A DNA stretch of 64,000 nucleotides from Roseomonas xinghualingensis (lineage in GTDB: Bacteria > Pseudomonadota > Alphaproteobacteria > Acetobacterales > Acetobacteraceae): contig NZ_JAOXLP010000019.1 in the NCBI RefSeq assembly GCF_025791835.1, forward strand, positions 18,172-82,171, read 5' to 3'. Shown one piece after another: positions 8,370-17,169 of this stretch. A program made the translations under genes and the position numbers. The notes beneath the pieces are model-generated. The model saw nothing but the letters and a program-made list of their open reading frames with translations, did not search any database and was not told where the DNA came from. The number at the start of each line of letters is the position of its first letter. Position 1 is the first letter of the stretch.

Positions 8370-9122
8370 ATGATTCTCAACGTCATCGAGATGGGCGAGG
8401 GCCGCCCCCTGGTGATGCTGCACGGACTCTTCGGTCAGGCGCGCAACTTCGGCGCGCTGCAGCGGCGGCTTTCGGCCACGCGTCGCGTGATCGCCTTCGA
8501 CATGCCCAATCACGGCGGCAGCCCGCACATGCCTTCCATGGACTATCGCAGCATGGCGGCCGATGTGGCGGAGAGCCTGGCCGCGCGCGGCATCGCGCAG
8601 GCCGATCTCATGGGGCATTCCATGGGCGGCAAGGCGGCGATGATGCTGGCGCTGACCAGGCCCGATCTCGTTGCGCGCCTCCTCATCTCCGACGTCGCGC
8701 CGGTCACTTACCCGCCGCGCTGGGGTGAATTGATCGACGCCATGCGCGCCGTCCCCGCCGGCACCGCGCGCTCCGGGGCCGACGCCCTCCTCACGCCGGC
8801 GGAACCGGATGCGGGGGTACGGGCCTTCATCCTCAGCAACCGCAAGCCGGATGGTTCCGGATGGCGGAGCGGGCTGGAGGGCATCGCCGCGTCCATGCCT
8901 GCCATCATGGGGTGGAGCCAGCCTGCCGCCGCGCCCTTCACCGGCCCGGCCCTCATCGTTTCCGGTGAGCACTCCCAATACATCCGCCCCGAGGACCGGC
9001 CCGTCATCCGCGAATCCTTTCCCTCCGCACGCTTCGTGACGGTGAAAGGGGCCGGCCATTGGGTCCATGCGGACCAGCCGGAAGGCTTCGCGGCGGTGAT
9101 GGAAGGGTTCTTCAGGGCCTGA
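8370..9122 (+). CDS. Alpha/beta hydrolase (YbfF-like esterase)
   Basis: Serine hydrolase of the alpha/beta fold, 250 aa. The oxyanion motif HGLFGQARNFGAL is near residue 18. The nucleophile elbow GHSMGGKAAM is near residue 88. The C-terminal GAGHWVHADQPEGF motif supplies the catalytic His near residue 230. This combination matches the YbfF/ABHD11 esterase group. A GGGCGAGG ribosome site lies just before the ATG. Natural ester substrate unknown. Confidence 0.87.
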   Translation: MILNVIEMGEGRPLVMLHGLFGQARNFGALQRRLSATRRVIAFDMPNHGGSPHMPSMDYRSMAADVAESLAARGIAQADLMGHSMGGKAAMMLALTRPDLVARLLISDVAPVTYPPRWGELIDAMRAVPAGTARSGADALLTPAEPDAGVRAFILSNRKPDGSGWRSGLEGIAASMPAIMGWSQPAAAPFTGPALIVSGEHSQYIRPEDRPVIRESFPSARFVTVKGAGHWVHADQPEGFAAVMEGFFRA

Positions 9123-9127
9123 GGGCG

Positions 9128-9146
9128 GCCAAGGCTTCACCTTGGC
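9128..9146. terminator. Hairpin between convergent genes
   Basis: GCCAAGG (9128-9134), a 5-nt loop, then CCTTGGC (9140-9146), lying between the stop of the esterase and the stop of the glycosylase on the other strand. No clear T-run, so termination is a weak call. Confidence 0.4.
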
Positions 9147-9180
9147 GGCATGGAACTGATCGGGAGGGAGGACCGCCCTT

Positions 9181-9825
9181 TCAGATGGCGACAGGCGCCT
9201 TGAACCGCCCGTCCTTGTTCAGATCCGCCGCTCGCCAGAGGTACCAGGCTGCGGCGGAGCGGAACGGCGCCCAGGCTTCCCCGATCGCCGCCAGCTCCTT
9301 GGGCTTCGGCTGCGTTTCCAGCCCGGCAGCGAGGCGGTAGCCCTCGCGCACGCCGAAATCGTCCACGGGCAGGATGTCGGGGCGGCCGAGGGTGAAGATC
9401 AGCAGCATTTCCACCGTCCACCGCCCGACCCCGCGCAAGGCGACGAGCCGTTCGATCAGCGCGGCATCGGAAAGGCGCGCGGCGGCGCGGCGGGTGGGCA
9501 CCCAGCCGGCGGCGGATTTGTGCGCGATGTCGAGGATGGCCGCCTGCTTGGCGGCCGAGAAGCCGCAGGCCCGCAAGGCGCCTTCAGGCAGGGCCAGGAC
9601 CTGCTCCGGGGGCGGGAAGGGATGGCTGGGGGTGTGGGCGATCAGCCGGTTCAGCATCGCCTCGGCGGCGCGGCCATGAACCTGCTGGTGGGCGATGGCA
9701 CGGACCAGAGCCTCGTAGGGTTCACGGTCCTTCACCGGCTTCAGCCGCATCGGGCCAACCTGTCTGACGACGGGGCCGAGTACGGGGTCGTCTGCAAGGT
9801 ACTGGCGGGCGGCGCGGGCACTCAT
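9181..9825 (-). CDS. DNA-3-methyladenine glycosylase II, AlkA-type HhH-GPD
   Basis: Base-excision repair glycosylase removing alkylated purines, 214 aa, an AlkA-like protein without the N-terminal Ada/AraC part. The HhH-GPD core is clear: YEALVRAIAHQQVHGRAAEA (helix start), LVALRGVGRWTVEMLL (hairpin and following helix) and ILPVDDFGVREGYRL, which carries the catalytic Asp. The frame runs further upstream to 9999 but that overlaps the permease gene. ATG 9825 follows a GGGAAG ribosome site. The gene lies 10 bp after the permease stop and is probably co-transcribed with it. Confidence 0.88.
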   Translation of the reverse strand: MSARAARQYLADDPVLGPVVRQVGPMRLKPVKDREPYEALVRAIAHQQVHGRAAEAMLNRLIAHTPSHPFPPPEQVLALPEGALRACGFSAAKQAAILDIAHKSAAGWVPTRRAAARLSDAALIERLVALRGVGRWTVEMLLIFTLGRPDILPVDDFGVREGYRLAAGLETQPKPKELAAIGEAWAPFRSAAAWYLWRAADLNKDGRFKAPVAI

Positions 9826-9835
9826 CTTCCCATGC

Positions 9836-11239
9836 CTAGGACAATCCGAGCAGGATCGCCACTGATGCCCAGCCAATGATGGGCACGGCCAGGATGGCGG
9901 GTAGGGCTGCACGCCAGAGAGCCGGGGGCCGCGTTCCGTCGGCCAGCAATCCGCAGACCAGGGCCGCCATGGCGAAGGAAAACACGGCGCCGGCGGCACC
10001 CGCGAAATGGTGCAGCCCGGGCGCGAACCAGGGCGGCAACCCTGCCGCCCCGCCCAGCGCCGCCTGCACCGCCATCATGGCCGAGGCGGCGCCGACGCCG
10101 CTGCCTGTCACCAACCCGCCCAGGAAGCCGAGCGGCGGGATGGCATAGGGCGCCAGGGGGCCAAGGCCCGAGGCGATCGCGACCGCCAGGGCGGTGGCCG
10201 CGCCGGAACCCGCCAGCCAGCGTCCGAGAAGGACATAGAGGATCATCGCCACGGCCGGCCGGCGCATCCGGAAAAGTGCATCCCGCAGGCGGGAGGGGGC
10301 GTCGGGGCGGAAGGCGAGGAAGCCGAGCGAAACCACCCAGAGCACCACCGAGACATGGGTGAGGGGCAGAGGGGGGAGGTCTGGAAAGGGCTGCCAGGCT
10401 GGTGCGCCGTGCCAGGAGCGCGCCAGGAGCAGGCAGGCGGTCAGCAGCATCCACGGCCCCACGGTCGCCACGGCACGCTGGCGGGATGCCGAATCACGCG
10501 GCGGGGCGAGATGCCACAGCGCCGGCAGCAAAACCCCGCCGGCGGCGATCACACCCACTGTCTCCGGCGGCATGAAGCGCCCGGCGAGCAGCACCAGCAG
10601 CGCCACGGCACCCTGGAGTCCCATCTGTGCCAGGCGCTCCGCACGCGGCACCTCCATCCCGGCTCGGCGCATGAGGGACCAGAGCACAGGCGGCAGCACC
10701 ATCATCCAGACGGCATGGGGAAAGGCGGTGACAAGGGACATCTCCGCCATGGGCCGCTGCGCCAGCGCGGCGCCCAGGGCCAGTCCCGGGGCCAGCCCGC
10801 CCCAGGGCGCGAGCCAGAGGGACAGCAGAGCCATGGTCCCCGCCGGCACTCCGCCGATCCCCATCGCCCGCAGCGCGCCCAGGGTGAAGACGGCGCCCAC
10901 GCCGAAGCCCGTCACGCACTCCACGAAAGAGCCGGCAAGAACGGCGAGATAGGCGCGGCGCGGAGAGGGCGGCACGGCCTCCGCCGCAGGCGGGGCGGCG
11001 GCCAGGCTGAAGAGCAGCCCACCCGAGAGGATGGCGACCGGCAGCATGGCGAGGAAGAGGGCGCGCAGCGTCTCGGTGCCCAGGAATCGCAGGAGGGGCA
11101 GGTCCGGCGGCAATGCTGCGGCGATACCGGGCAGGGAGGCGGCGAGGGCCAGAAGGCAGGCCGGGATCGGTGCGACCCGGCCGGAGCCCAGCAGTGCCAG
11201 CAGGAGCACAAGCGGAAGGGCCTGGAGAAGGATGTCCAT
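9836..11239 (-). CDS. L-lactate permease-like membrane transporter (LctP family)
   Basis: Polytopic inner-membrane protein, 467 aa, with about 12 hydrophobic segments. The stretch GSFVECVTGFGVGAVFTLGA is the characteristic LctP/lactate permease signature. LPPLGFLGGLVTGSGVGAAS near the C-terminus is the matching second-half motif. It is shorter than E. coli LldP (about 550 aa). The start at 11239 was chosen because upstream codons of the open frame are Arg-rich non-coding sequence. The probable role is uptake of L-lactate, glycolate or a similar 2-hydroxyacid; no lactate dehydrogenase is nearby. Confidence 0.75.
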   Translation of the reverse strand: MDILLQALPLVLLLALLGSGRVAPIPACLLALAASLPGIAAALPPDLPLLRFLGTETLRALFLAMLPVAILSGGLLFSLAAAPPAAEAVPPSPRRAYLAVLAGSFVECVTGFGVGAVFTLGALRAMGIGGVPAGTMALLSLWLAPWGGLAPGLALGAALAQRPMAEMSLVTAFPHAVWMMVLPPVLWSLMRRAGMEVPRAERLAQMGLQGAVALLVLLAGRFMPPETVGVIAAGGVLLPALWHLAPPRDSASRQRAVATVGPWMLLTACLLLARSWHGAPAWQPFPDLPPLPLTHVSVVLWVVSLGFLAFRPDAPSRLRDALFRMRRPAVAMILYVLLGRWLAGSGAATALAVAIASGLGPLAPYAIPPLGFLGGLVTGSGVGAASAMMAVQAALGGAAGLPPWFAPGLHHFAGAAGAVFSFAMAALVCGLLADGTRPPALWRAALPAILAVPIIGWASVAILLGLS

Positions 11240-11376
11240 GCGCCGGTCCGGTACTCCCTGTCGGCTTGCCTCGTGGGGCACGGCCCGGGCATATCGCGCC
11301 GCAGGAGGAAACCATCGCCACCGCGCCCGTTCTAGGCCCGGTGCCCTGCAACTTTGAACCCCGAGCGGAGAATTCC

Positions 11377-12903
11377 TTGAAGCGCCGCGCCCTCCTCTCC
11401 GGTCTTGCCATGGCAGGGTTGATCCCCGGCCCGTTTGCGAGCCGCACCGCGGCCGCGCAGAACGCGGCGAGCCCCTTCGACGACACCACCGTGCGCCGGA
11501 TGGCGCGCGAGCTCGCCGGCAAGCCCTATGCCGCACCGGATGACAAGCTGCCGGGCAAGCTGGCCGATATCGGCTATGACGAGTACCGGACCATCCGCTA
11601 CGACGCGCAGCGTGCGCTTTGGCGGGCGCAGAGCCTGCCCTTCCAGATGCAGCCCTTCCACCGGGGCTTCCTGTTCAAGCAGAAGGTTTCGCTGTTCGAG
11701 GTGGCGGACGGGAAGGCGACCCCCATTCCCTACGATCCCTCGGCCTTCAACCTGTCGGAGGTTGGTGGACCGCCCACCGGCGATCTCGGCTTCGCAGGCT
11801 TCCGCCTGACCAATCCGATGAACAGGCCGGATCATTTCGACGAGGTCGCCGCCTTCGTCGGCGCCTCCTATTTCCGCGCGATCGGCAAGGGGCATGTCTA
11901 TGGCCTCTCCGCGCGCGGCCTGGCCATCGCCACGGCGGAACGCTCCGGCGAGGAGTTCCCGCTCTTCCGTGCCTTCTGGCTGCAGCGCCCGCAGACGGGT
12001 GGCAATTCCATGGTGGTGCATGCGCTGCTCGACAGCCCGAGCACGACTGGCGCCTTCCGCTTCACCATCCGCCCCGGCGACGAGACGGTGTTCGACGTGG
12101 AATCCCGGCTCTATCCGCGCGTGGAGATGCCAACGGCCGGCATCGCGCCGCTGACCAGCATGTTCCTGCACTCGCCGCTCGATGACCTCGGCACCGACGA
12201 TTTCCGCCCGGGGGTGCATGATTCGGATGGGCTGATGCTCTCCACCGGCCGCGGCGAGGCCATCTGGCGGCCACTGGCCAATCCGCGCGAGTTGCAGGTC
12301 AGCGTCTTCGCCGATGCCAATCCGCGCGGCTTCGGGCTGATGCAGCGCCGCCGTGCCTTCGCCGACTACCAGGATCTTGAGGCGCGCTACGAAAAGCGCC
12401 CCGGTGCCTGGGTGGAGCCGATCGGCGACTGGGGTGAAGGAGCGGTGCATCTTGTGGAGATCCCGACGAATGAGGAGATCCACGACAACATCGCCGCCTT
12501 CTGGCGCCCGAAGATGCCGCTCCGGCCGGGGCAAGAATACAGCTATGTCTATCGGCTGCACTGGGCCAGCGGCGCTGCCTTCGGTATGGCCGGGCGCCCG
12601 GCGCCGGCGCAGTTCGAGCAAGCCGCCGAGGGCGGCAGGGGCCAGGGCAGGAGGCTCTTCGTGCTGGAGGCAAGGGGCGGAAGGCTGGCATCGCTCCCCG
12701 AGGGCGCAGAACCGGTCCTCGACGTTTCCGCTAGCACCGGGAAGATCGAGAATGCCGTGGCGCAACGCAATCCCGAGACCGGTGGCTGGCGGGTGTCCTT
12801 CGAACTGGTACCCGGCAACCAGCGCCTGGTTGAGTTGCGCGCCCTGCTCAAGACCGAGCAGGAGCCGCTGACCGAGACGTGGCTGTTCCGTTGGACACCC
12901 TGA
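11377..12903 (+). CDS. opgG: Glucan biosynthesis protein G/D (osmoregulated periplasmic glucans)
   Basis: Periplasmic protein of the MdoG/OpgG family (about 508 aa), required to assemble osmoregulated periplasmic glucans. TTG 11377 follows GCGGAG and begins a Tat-like signal (KRRALLSGLAMAGLIPGP, cleavage near TAAAQ). Family blocks include the DDKLPGKLADIGYDEYRTI segment, HRGFLFKQKVSLFEV and the central FRAFWLQRPQTGGNSMVVHA. The C-terminal part carries the immunoglobulin-like domain (VELRALLKTEQEPLTETW). The KRR signal resembles OpgD, so G versus D cannot be settled; pairing with opgH favours opgG. Its end overlaps the opgH start. Confidence 0.85.
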   Translation: MKRRALLSGLAMAGLIPGPFASRTAAAQNAASPFDDTTVRRMARELAGKPYAAPDDKLPGKLADIGYDEYRTIRYDAQRALWRAQSLPFQMQPFHRGFLFKQKVSLFEVADGKATPIPYDPSAFNLSEVGGPPTGDLGFAGFRLTNPMNRPDHFDEVAAFVGASYFRAIGKGHVYGLSARGLAIATAERSGEEFPLFRAFWLQRPQTGGNSMVVHALLDSPSTTGAFRFTIRPGDETVFDVESRLYPRVEMPTAGIAPLTSMFLHSPLDDLGTDDFRPGVHDSDGLMLSTGRGEAIWRPLANPRELQVSVFADANPRGFGLMQRRRAFADYQDLEARYEKRPGAWVEPIGDWGEGAVHLVEIPTNEEIHDNIAAFWRPKMPLRPGQEYSYVYRLHWASGAAFGMAGRPAPAQFEQAAEGGRGQGRRLFVLEARGGRLASLPEGAEPVLDVSASTGKIENAVAQRNPETGGWRVSFELVPGNQRLVELRALLKTEQEPLTETWLFRWTP

Positions 12904-15035
12904 CTCCACCCGCCCTGGCGGGCGCGCTTCCGGCCCTGCCGCCGGAGGCGCCGCTGGACATGCCCGTGCAGGATCTCCGTGCCAGTCCCGGCCGGAGCCC
13001 GAGGCCGAAGACGGCGCCGCCAGGCATGGCGCTGCGCCGTGCCTTCGTCTTCCTGGCCGCGCTTCTCCTCACCGCCTTCGGCGCGCGGGAAATGGCGCTG
13101 GTGCTCGACGTGGACACGCCCCTCACGCCGGGGGCGGTGGTGCTGGCGCTTTTCGTGCCGCTCTTCGCCTGGATCGCGTTGTCGTTCGTCAGCAGCCTCT
13201 GCGGTGTGGCAAGCGTCATCGCGGGCGGCGGCCGGGGGCTGGGGATCGATCCGGCCGCGCCATTGCCACGGCTGCGGGACCGTACCGCGCTGCTCATGCC
13301 CGTCTATAATGAGGACCCGCGCCGCGTGCTGGCCGGGCTGCAGGCGATGCATGAGGCGCTGCGCGAGGCAGGCGCTGCCGATCACTTCGACATCTTCATT
13401 CTCAGCGACACCACCGATCCCGATGCCTGGGTCCGGGAGGAGGAGGCCTTCCTCGCCCTTCGGGTCCGCGCGGGCAAGGATGCGCGCATCTTCTATCGCC
13501 GCCGGCCGCGCAACACGGATCGCAAGGCGGGCAACATCGCCGATTGGGTGAGGCGCCATGGCGGCGCCTATCCGCAGTTCCTGATCCTCGATGCGGATAG
13601 CGTGATGTCGGCCGAGGCGCTGATCCGCCTTGCCGCCGCCATGGAGGCGCATCCGCGCGTCGGGCTGATCCAGAGCCTGCCGGCGATTGTGAATGGCCGG
13701 TCCCTCTTCGCGCGGATGCAGCAATTCGCCGGGCGTCTCTACGGCCCCGTGATCGCCCATGGCATCGCCTTCTGGCATGGCGCCGAAGGCAACTACTGGG
13801 GCCACAACGCCATGATCCGCACCGCTGCCTTCGCAGAGGCGGCGGGCCTGCCACATCTGCCGGGGCGCAAGCCGTTCGGCGGCACGATCATGAGCCATGA
13901 CTTCGTCGAGGCCGCGCTGATGCGGCGACGCGGCTGGGCGATCCATTTCGTCCCCGCGCTGCCCGGCAGCTATGAGGAAAGCCCGCCGGCGCTTTCGGAC
14001 CTCGCGATCCGCGATCGGCGCTGGTGTCAGGGAAACCTGCAACATCTGGCGGTGCTGCCGACGCGCGGGCTGCATTTCATCAGCCGCAGCCATCTCCTCG
14101 TCGGTATCGGTTCCTACATCACGGCACCGCTGTGGCTGATATTTCTTATCTGCGGCGTGCTTCTGGCACTGCAGGCGCGCTTCGTGCTGCCGGTCTATTT
14201 CCCCACCGGCCCGGCCCTTTTCCCGGAATGGCCGGTCTTCGATCCGGTCCGCGCGAAGTGGGTGTTCATCGGCACCATGGGGCTGCTGCTGGTGCCGAAG
14301 CTGCTCGCCTGGGTGGCGATGCTGCTGGACGGGCCTTGGCGGCGCGGCCATGGCGGTGCTATCCGCTCTTTCGTCAGCGTGCTGGTGGAAACCGTCATCG
14401 CCGGGTTGCTGGCGCCGGTGACGATGCTCACGCAATCCGTGGATGTCGTCTCAATCCTGCTCGGGCGGGATTCCGGCTGGTCGGCGCAGGCACGCGACGA
14501 TGGCAGCCTGCCGCTGCGGGAGGTGGCGCGCCTCTACTGGCCGCACACGGCCTTCGGAATCCTCTTCGGTATCGCCGCCTTCCTGGTCTCGCCCTATCTG
14601 GCGGCCTGGATGTCGCCCGTGGTGATCGGGTTGGCCCTTGCCATCCCGCTGGCGGCTTGGACGGCGCGGCGCGGGGCAGGGCAGGCGCTGCGCCGTGCCG
14701 GGCTGCTGCTGATCCCCGAGGAGCGCAACCCGCCCCTTATCCTCAGCCGGACCCTTGCGCTGCGTGCCGAATGGGAGGCGCTCGCTCCGGAAGGGGAGGC
14801 GCTGGAGCGGCTGCGCGCCGATCCGGCCCTGCTGGCGGCGCATCGCGCCATGCTGCCCCCGCCCGTGGCGGCGCGGCCGGACAGGATCGATGTGAACCTC
14901 GCCATTGGCCATGCCCGCATGGCCGCCGCGACCTCGGCCAGTGAGGCTTTGGCCGCGCTGAGCCGCGCGGAGAAGGCAGCGCTGCTGGGGAATGGGGAAG
15001 GGCTGGACGCGCTGCTCGCCCTGCCGGCGCGGTGA
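12879..15035 (+). CDS. opgH: Glucans biosynthesis glucosyltransferase H
   Basis: Inner-membrane GT2 glucosyltransferase, 718 aa, that polymerises UDP-glucose into the linear glucan backbone of periplasmic glucans. Motifs in order: two N-terminal membrane helices (ALRRAFVFLAALLLTAFGAR), LMPVYNEDPRRVLAGL opening the catalytic domain, FLILDADSVMSAEAL with the metal-binding Asp pair, the RDRRWCQGNLQHLAVLPTRG block with the processive Q/RxxRW signature, then several C-terminal helices. Start GTG 12879 overlaps the end of opgG by 25 bp, implying translational coupling. TTG 12891 is an alternative start. Confidence 0.9.
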   Translation: MAVPLDTLTPPALAGALPALPPEAPLDMPVQDLRASPGRSPRPKTAPPGMALRRAFVFLAALLLTAFGAREMALVLDVDTPLTPGAVVLALFVPLFAWIALSFVSSLCGVASVIAGGGRGLGIDPAAPLPRLRDRTALLMPVYNEDPRRVLAGLQAMHEALREAGAADHFDIFILSDTTDPDAWVREEEAFLALRVRAGKDARIFYRRRPRNTDRKAGNIADWVRRHGGAYPQFLILDADSVMSAEALIRLAAAMEAHPRVGLIQSLPAIVNGRSLFARMQQFAGRLYGPVIAHGIAFWHGAEGNYWGHNAMIRTAAFAEAAGLPHLPGRKPFGGTIMSHDFVEAALMRRRGWAIHFVPALPGSYEESPPALSDLAIRDRRWCQGNLQHLAVLPTRGLHFISRSHLLVGIGSYITAPLWLIFLICGVLLALQARFVLPVYFPTGPALFPEWPVFDPVRAKWVFIGTMGLLLVPKLLAWVAMLLDGPWRRGHGGAIRSFVSVLVETVIAGLLAPVTMLTQSVDVVSILLGRDSGWSAQARDDGSLPLREVARLYWPHTAFGILFGIAAFLVSPYLAAWMSPVVIGLALAIPLAAWTARRGAGQALRRAGLLLIPEERNPPLILSRTLALRAEWEALAPEGEALERLRADPALLAAHRAMLPPPVAARPDRIDVNLAIGHARMAAATSASEALAALSRAEKAALLGNGEGLDALLALPAR

Positions 15036-15042
15036 GCCGGAC

Positions 15043-15552
15043 TTGCCCGCCGCGCCGCTGGTCCTGGCACTCCGTTTTGATTTGGGAAGCTTCGCCCGGC
15101 TCGACGCACTGCGCAGGGCCCATTTCCCGCCCGAGCGGAACCAGGTTCCTGCGCATCTGACGTTGTTCCACGCCTTGCCGGGGGAGGCGCTGGAGGAGAT
15201 AGCAACGCATCTGCGCGAAGCTTGCGCGGCGTTGCCCGTGCAGGTGCTGAAGATGGCGGGCCTGCGTTTCCTGGGGCGCGGCGTGGCGCTGGAGATTGAG
15301 GCGCCGGGGCTGGCTCAGATCCGGGCGGGCCTCGCGCGGCGTTGGGCGGACTGGCTGACCCCGCAGGATGCGCAGCGTTGGCGCCCGCATGTCACCATCC
15401 AGAACAAGGTTGCGCCCGAGACGGCGCGGGCGCTGCACGATGCCATGACCCTGGACTTCACGCGCTGGGAAGCGCGGGGTGAAGGGCTGTTGCTCTGGCA
15501 TTACCGCGGCGGCCCCTGGGAAGCTGCCGCGGAGTTCCCCTTTGCCGGCTGA
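15043..15552 (+). CDS. 2'-5' RNA ligase / cyclic phosphodiesterase-like protein
   Basis: Two-histidine phosphoesterase (2H) family protein, about 169 aa. Both H-x-T motifs are visible, VPAHLTLFH and RPHVTIQNK, spaced as in ThpR/LigT proteins. Start TTG 15043 lies 7 bp after the opgH stop; an in-frame ATG at 14992 would overlap opgH. The role is probably hydrolysis of cyclic phosphodiesters or 2'-5' RNA ligation. It is co-directional with opgGH, but no functional link is known. Confidence 0.8.
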   Translation: MPAAPLVLALRFDLGSFARLDALRRAHFPPERNQVPAHLTLFHALPGEALEEIATHLREACAALPVQVLKMAGLRFLGRGVALEIEAPGLAQIRAGLARRWADWLTPQDAQRWRPHVTIQNKVAPETARALHDAMTLDFTRWEARGEGLLLWHYRGGPWEAAAEFPFAG

Positions 15553-15558
15553 ACGGCC

Positions 15559-15819
15559 TTAGCGCGCGGCGGGCCTGCGGGCTGCGCGGAGCGGCGCCTT
15601 GGTGGCCGGCGCTGCCTGGGCCCGCGCGGCGGCGGCCCGCCGCCGGACCTGCTCGTTCCGCGTCATCGGCGTGCCCTGGCGGTTGAAGTCGGAGGAGGGA
15701 GCCTGCCCGGCCGACCAGCCGGGTCGCGAGACGGCGCCTGTGGCGCCCTGGGCAAGGGCAGGGCCGGTCGCGGCCAGCCCTCCCAGGGCGAAGAGGGCAA
15801 GGGTGATGCTCTTTGTCAT
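15559..15819 (-). CDS. Small secreted hypothetical protein
   Basis: 86-residue protein with a clear signal peptide (TKSITLALFALGGLAATGPA, cleavage after ALAQ). A Gly/Ser/Pro-rich middle (GAVSRPGWSAGQAPSSDFNR) follows, then an Arg/Ala-rich basic tail. ATG 15819 was chosen because it opens the signal; the frame extends to 15963 without support. Not recognised. The basic, low-complexity tail suggests a periplasmic, possibly polyanion-binding protein (inference only). Convergent with the 2H phosphoesterase, 6 bp apart. Confidence 0.6.
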   Translation of the reverse strand: MTKSITLALFALGGLAATGPALAQGATGAVSRPGWSAGQAPSSDFNRQGTPMTRNEQVRRRAAAARAQAAPATKAPLRAARRPAAR

Positions 15820-15892
15820 TCCCGGTTCCGATTCCTTATGCCGCTGCAGTTGTTGTTGTTTTGTAACGGCACGCAAGAACCGGCCGGAGCGC

Positions 15893-17056
15893 TCAGACGC
15901 TCGCCAGCAGTCCAGCCAGCAGCTTCGCGCGGGGAACCAGGCAGTCCTCGCGGATATATTCACCGAGGGTGTGGTAGCCGGCGCCGAGCACGCCTAGCCC
16001 GTCCAGGGTCGGAATGCCCATGGCGCCGGTGAAGTTGCCGTCCGAGCCACCGCCCGCGCTTTCATGCGGCAGATCGTAGCCTAGGCGGCGGGCGAGGGTT
16101 TTGGCCTGGGCATGCAGGGCCATGACCGCCGCATCCGGCTCCCAGACCGGGCGGGTGACGCTGCGCTGCACCTCCAGCGCCACGTCGGACGCCGATGAGG
16201 TGAGGGCGAGCATCCGCTCCACCGCGTGGTCCAGATCCGATTGGCGCTTGGCCATGCTCAGGGCTTCGGCATCGCAATGCGTGGCCACGCAGTTCACCCA
16301 TTGCCCGCCATGGATCACGCCGACCGAATAGGTGGCCGCATCTGTCGTCATGCCCTCGATCGCCAGGATCTGGCGGCACATCTCCCGGATGGCGGAGCGG
16401 CCGTCGGAGAGCTTCGCGCCCGCATGGCTCGGACGGCCGGTGGTGCGCAGGTTGAAGCGCGCGATGGCGTAGCGGCCGGTGACCACCCCGCCCATGGCAT
16501 TGCCGCTCTCATCCGGCCGGCCGGGCTCGGGCACCAGCACCACTGCATGCCGCGCAGCCTCGGCCTCGATCAGGTCGCGCGTCGAGGGGGTGCCGACCTC
16601 CTCATCAGGGGTCAGCAACACAGTCACGGGGCGCGAGGTGGCGATGCCGGCGCGGGCGAGTTCCCGAAGCGCTTCGACCGCCAGCAGCGTCCCGCCCTTC
16701 ATGTCGCAGATGCCAGGACCGTAGCAGCGCCCGTCCTCGCGCCGGAAGGGCAGGGCGGAGAGGGTGCCGACAGGATGCACCGTGTCCAGATGGGCCAGCA
16801 CCAGGATACCCGGCTCGTCCCCAGCCGTATGAGGGAAGCGGGCGCGGACGCAGCCGCCGAATCCCATGCGGCCCGGAATCCATTCGACCCGCGCGCCCAT
16901 CATGGCCAGGTCCCGGCCGGCCAGGTCCATCATGCGGTTCACCGCGGCCGCGTCGTAGGTCGGGCTTTCGCATTCCACCCAGGGGCGCAGACGGTTGATG
17001 ATGGTCTCTGTCTCGAAGGGCAGGTCCAGGGCGGGAAAGGGGGGCATGGCATCCAT
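15893..17056 (-). CDS. M20 family metallopeptidase, glutamate carboxypeptidase-like
   Basis: Zinc carboxypeptidase of the CPG2 type, 387 aa and full length. Metal-site motifs: VLAHLDTVHPVG, YGPGICDMKGG, the DEEVGTPST catalytic Glu block and VPEPGRPDE. The dimerisation segment TTGRPSHAGAKLSDGRSA and C-terminal SAGGGSDGNFTGAMGIPTLDG and YHTLGEYI complete the family pattern. The start is at 17056 or the second ATG at 17047. It is paralogous to the partial gene at the left edge of the window. It is divergent from the degenerate TauD-like/racemase-like pair, so the three may be regulated together. Confidence 0.88.
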   Translation of the reverse strand: MDAMPPFPALDLPFETETIINRLRPWVECESPTYDAAAVNRMMDLAGRDLAMMGARVEWIPGRMGFGGCVRARFPHTAGDEPGILVLAHLDTVHPVGTLSALPFRREDGRCYGPGICDMKGGTLLAVEALRELARAGIATSRPVTVLLTPDEEVGTPSTRDLIEAEAARHAVVLVPEPGRPDESGNAMGGVVTGRYAIARFNLRTTGRPSHAGAKLSDGRSAIREMCRQILAIEGMTTDAATYSVGVIHGGQWVNCVATHCDAEALSMAKRQSDLDHAVERMLALTSSASDVALEVQRSVTRPVWEPDAAVMALHAQAKTLARRLGYDLPHESAGGGSDGNFTGAMGIPTLDGLGVLGAGYHTLGEYIREDCLVPRAKLLAGLLASV

Positions 17057-17169
17057 GGGCGCGCTCCTTATTCACGTGGCGGTGTGCAGCCTGCGCGCTC
17101 CGGGCCGGTTGGTGAAGCCTGGGCGGACGCCTTTGGCGCCGCCGTCCCTGGCGCGCTAGGTTGGGGGCA

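Noticed and set aside
10007..11335. 442-codon open frame opposite the lactate-permease-like gene
   Set aside because: Low-complexity Gly/Arg/Gln translation; the minus strand has clear membrane helices and the LctP signature.
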